Below, in pieces: positions 61,413 to 64,000 of a stretch of DNA of 64,000 bases. The stretch is taken from the NCBI GenBank assembly GCA_963709505.1, contig CAVPXC010000003.1, positions 1-64,000 of the forward strand, given 5' to 3'. The translations under genes and the position numbers were made by a program. Origin of the DNA: CAVPXC01 sp963709505 (lineage in GTDB: Bacteria > Chloroflexota > Anaerolineae > JAAEKA01). The first letter of the stretch is position 1. Each line of letters begins with the position of its first letter. The notes beneath the pieces were generated by a model that saw nothing but the letters and a program-made list of their open reading frames with translations, was not told the DNA's origin and searched no databases.

Positions 61413-62877
61413 ATGAAGCGCAGTACTTTGTTCCTGTTGTTGGCGGTCCTGGTGATCGCGAGCGTGGTGCTGGCGGCTTGTCCGTCGGCTGCCCCTGTTC
61501 CCGCTGAGCCGACGGCTGCGGGGAGGAGGCCACCGGAGCCGGCGGCGACGCCGGAACCACCGACGGCCACGCCGGAGCCGGCTCCGACCGAAGTTGCCAC
61601 CGTAGCGCCGACCGAAGCGCCGACTGAGGCGCCAGCCACGGCTGCTGCGGGTGAGCCGATTGCTTTTGCCTGCGAGGAGCCTATCAAGATCGGCTTGATC
61701 ACCGACTTGACCGGCGGCCTGGCGATCTACGGCACGATGACCAACCGCTCATTCCTGCTTGGCATGGAGTACGCCTCCGGCGCGCCGGGCACCGAGATCG
61801 GCCCCAACGCTTACTCGTACAAGTTCGGCGAGTGCGAGGTGCAGGTGCTCGTGCGGGACGACAAGGGGAGCGCCGAGGAGACGGCGACGGTGGCGCGCGA
61901 GCTGATCGAGAAGGACCAGGTGGACATGCTGGTGGGCACGGTGAGCTCTGGCAGCACGGCGACATTGCAGGAGATTGCGAAGGAGAGCGACAAGGTGTTG
62001 ATCGTGGCGCCGGCGGCGGCGAACGACATCACGGGTGCGAACTTCAACGAGTACACCTTCCGCACGAGCCGCGAGAACTACCAGGACTTCATCAACCTGT
62101 GCGAGTATCTGACGACGCAGTACAAGAAGTTCATCCAGATTGCGCCGGACTACAGCTTTGGCTATGGCGGCGCGGCGTCGGCGCGGGATGCGTGCACGAA
62201 GTTCGGCGGCGAGTTCGTGGCGGAAGACATCTTTGCGCCGCTGGACACGACGGACTTCACGCCGTACATGGAGCAGATCGCCGAATTCGGGCGCCGAGGC
62301 GTGGATCGTGACCTGGGCGGGCGGCGGGTTCGTGCCGATGTTCCAGTCCGCCAAGGAGTTGGGCGTGTTGGACACCATGGGGATGGGTGCGTCGTACTTC
62401 GACAACAAGACGATGGCGGCGATCTTCGGACCGGTGGCGGACAAGATGACAGGCAAGGCGAGTGGCATCCTGTACCACTACACCGCACCGGACAACGCGA
62501 TCAACGACTGGCTGGTGGAGCAGGTAAAGGCGCGCTACAATGAGCCGCCCGACCTCTTCGACGCCGATGCCATGAACGCCGCTTTCCTGGCCATGAACGC
62601 CCTGGCCAAGACCAAGGGCGACACCAGCTCGGCGGCGCTGATCAAGGCGATGGAAGGGATCGAGTTCGACGGGCCCAAGGGCAAGATCTCCGTCCGGCCT
62701 GAGGACCACGTGGCGATCCAGGACATGTACATCCTGAAGCTGACCGACCTGGCGGCGCCGGACTTCGACATGTTCGAACTGGTGACTACCACCCGCCCTG
62801 AGCCGCCCTGCTTATTACCCGAAGCCCTCAAAGACCGCTGCGGCGATCTGCCCTACGGCAACCTGAGCGGCGAGTAG
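61413..62877 (+). CDS. Branched-chain amino-acid/aromatic-type ABC binding lipoprotein (LivK-like; one frameshift)
   Basis: About 488 residues when joined. The signal peptide ends in the lipobox VVLAAC near residue 22, then a Pro/Thr/Glu-rich linker of ~60 residues precedes IKIGLITDLTGGLAIYGTM, the start of a type I periplasmic-binding fold (Peripla_BP_6). Other landmarks: LVGTVSSGSTATLQEIAKES, YTFRTSRENYQD and DYSFGYGGA. One extra base near 62292 breaks the frame before AEAWIVTWAGGGF. The family also binds aromatic acids, which would fit the CoA ligases nearby. RBS GGAGGAGAA. The stop TAG is within an octamer array. Confidence 0.9.
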
Positions 62878-63078
62878 CTTGGGAGGTTGGGAAATTGGTA
62901 GATTGGTAGATTGGTAGATTGGGAAATTGGTAGATTGTCTCAAGAACATCGCCAATCTACCACCTCACACCAATCTACCAATCTACCACCTCCCGCCAAT
63001 CTACCATCTCCCACCAATCTACCAATCTACCACCTCCCACCAATCTACCACCTCCCACCAATCTACCGATCCACCAAC
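62875..63078. repeat. Octamer array (TAGATTGG) with inverted CCAATCTA partner
   Basis: Forward units TAGCTTGG, GAGGTTGG, GAAATTGG and TAGATTGG (62875-62937) and inverted units CCAATCTA with CCACCTCC (62952-63066) fill the whole gap between the Liv-type genes. The ATG of the ATPase gene follows at 63084 without a ribosome site. Confidence 0.85.
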
Positions 63079-63083
63079 CCACC

Positions 63084-63860
63084 ATGCCCGACATCATCAT
63101 CGAAACCCAAAACCTACGCAAGGTGTTCGGCGCGCTCGTGGCGGTTGACGACGTGAGCATCCAGGTGCAGGCCGGGGCGATCCACTCGATCATAGGCCCC
63201 AACGGTGCGGGCAAGACGACGTTCTTCAACCTGTTGAGCGGGACGCTTGAGCCCACTGCGGGCCGCGTGATCTACAAGGGCAAAGATATCACGCGCCTGC
63301 CGCTGCACCGAACGGCGCACATCGGCATTGGCCGCTCGTTCCAGATCACCAACCTGTTTCCTCTCCTCACTGCGCTGGAGAATGTGCGCCTGGCTTGCCA
63401 GGCGATGGGCAAAGACAACTTTAGCTTCCTCCGCCCGGCGAGTCACTTCAAGCGCTACGAGGAGCAGGCTTGGGCCATCTTGCAGCAGGTGGGGCTGGCT
63501 CCACGCGCGCTTCAACCGGCGCGTACGTTGCCCCATGGCGACCAGCGCAAGCTGGAGCTCGGCATCATCCTGGCCTCCGATCCGGAACTGCTGCTATTGG
63601 ACGAGCCGACTGCGGGAATGGCCTCCGAGCAGGTGCCGGAGCTGATGGCGCTAATCAAGGCGATTCATGTTACAGGCAACAAAACCATCATCCTGGTCGA
63701 GCACAACATGAACGTCGTGATGAGTATCTCGGACCGCATCACCGTCATGCATCAAGGCCAGGTACTGGCCGAAGGCACGCCCGCCGAGATAGCAGCAAAT
63801 CAGACAGTGCAGACGGCGTATTTGGGCGGGTTGTATGAACTCCGAAATTGTGAATTGTGA
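63084..63860 (+). CDS. Liv-type ABC transporter ATP-binding protein (LivG-like)
   Basis: A 258-residue LivG-like ATPase energising uptake with the binding protein upstream; the permease genes would lie beyond the window. Walker A GPNGAGKTT is near 38, the Q-loop FQITNLFP near 90, the signature LPHGDQRKLELG near 152 (variant of LSGGQ), Walker B LLLLDEPTAG near 170 and the switch His in LVEHNMNVV near 208. The last residues NCEL and the TGA come from AATTGTG repeat units. There is no obvious ribosome site, so translation may depend on coupling. Confidence 0.93.
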   Translation: MPDIIIETQNLRKVFGALVAVDDVSIQVQAGAIHSIIGPNGAGKTTFFNLLSGTLEPTAGRVIYKGKDITRLPLHRTAHIGIGRSFQITNLFPLLTALENVRLACQAMGKDNFSFLRPASHFKRYEEQAWAILQQVGLAPRALQPARTLPHGDQRKLELGIILASDPELLLLDEPTAGMASEQVPELMALIKAIHVTGNKTIILVEHNMNVVMSISDRITVMHQGQVLAEGTPAEIAANQTVQTAYLGGLYELRNCEL

Positions 63861-64000
63861 ATTGTCAATTGTCAATGGCTAATGCCAGAATCCGGATTCC
63901 GGAAATTCGCCATTGCCAATTGCCAATTCACAATTCACAATTCTCCGGCTTCCGGTTCCGCCATTAGCCACTGCCAATTGCCAATTCACAATTGACAATT
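63846..64000. repeat. Heptamer arrays (AATTGTG/AATTGTC) with inverted partners, running to the window end
   Basis: Forward units AATTGTG, AATTGTG, AATTGTC, AATTGTC (63846-63874) give way to a CCGGATTCCGG core, inverted units, a second core with CCGGCTTCCGG and a further inverted set. It continues past the window edge. Confidence 0.85.

Noticed and set aside
1..64000. tRNA or rRNA genes
   Set aside because: None recognised by eye; a covariance-model scan would be needed to exclude them.

Overview
The window reads as chromosomal DNA of a GC-rich, free-living bacterium, most likely a member of the Chloroflexota (Anaerolineae/Caldilineae-like). This rests on gene content: a stand-alone bacterial Elp3, a RpoD-type sigma factor, a two-domain S1 protein, Mal- and Liv-type ABC transporters, a contractile injection locus with DUF4157 proteins, and dense 7-8 bp repeat arrays between genes. 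It is an inference, because no rRNA or tRNA gene is visible.

Layout. (1) 1-3209: sugar-type ABC operon on the minus strand (binding protein, two permeases) with a textbook sigma-70 promoter and a 16-bp palindromic operator. (2) 3263-10547: housekeeping genes: a phosphatidylserine-decarboxylase-like protein lacking the catalytic serine, a HAD phosphatase, the primary sigma factor, an S1 protein, and Elp3 head-to-head with a Trm9-like methyltransferase. (3) 11158-42855: an extracellular contractile injection system (eCIS) on the plus strand. It has sheath, tube, gp26-like protein, linker, DUF4255 cap and AAA+ ATPase, then five consecutive DUF4157 cargo candidates, then hub adaptor, LysM, gpD, gpV, PAAR-like tip, gp25, two J-type baseplate proteins, a gpI/beta-helix protein and a giant DUF6519 protein. 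(4) 43154-45890: GH13 amylase and LipM-like octanoyltransferase. (5) 46566-49827: a MalT/SARP-like regulator, divergent from (6) 50052-63860: an acyl-metabolism cluster with two thiolase-fold KASIII-like proteins, an SDR, two AMP-forming acyl-CoA ligases, four alpha/beta hydrolases and a Liv-type binding protein and ATPase.

How it works together. Region 3 holds every core class of a syringe-like particle and no capsid, terminase, portal or integrase, so it is an eCIS and not a prophage. The cargo candidates share a DUF4157 domain but have unrelated C-termini: a metzincin-like protease, a DUF922-like protease, another HExxH protease with a barrel-like tail, a Cys-rich domain and an unrecognised domain. 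Region 6 looks like uptake and CoA-activation of an unidentified acyl or aromatic substrate.

Two cautions or highlights. First, at least 20 single-base frameshifts are spread over nearly all long genes, including the primary sigma factor. Sequencing or assembly indels are the likeliest cause, so split reading frames are merged here into single genes. Second, short tandem repeat arrays (7-8 bp units, often with an inverted partner) fill many gaps in regions 1, 3 and 6 and repeatedly supply the stop codon of the gene before them. This is the most unusual structural pattern in the window.
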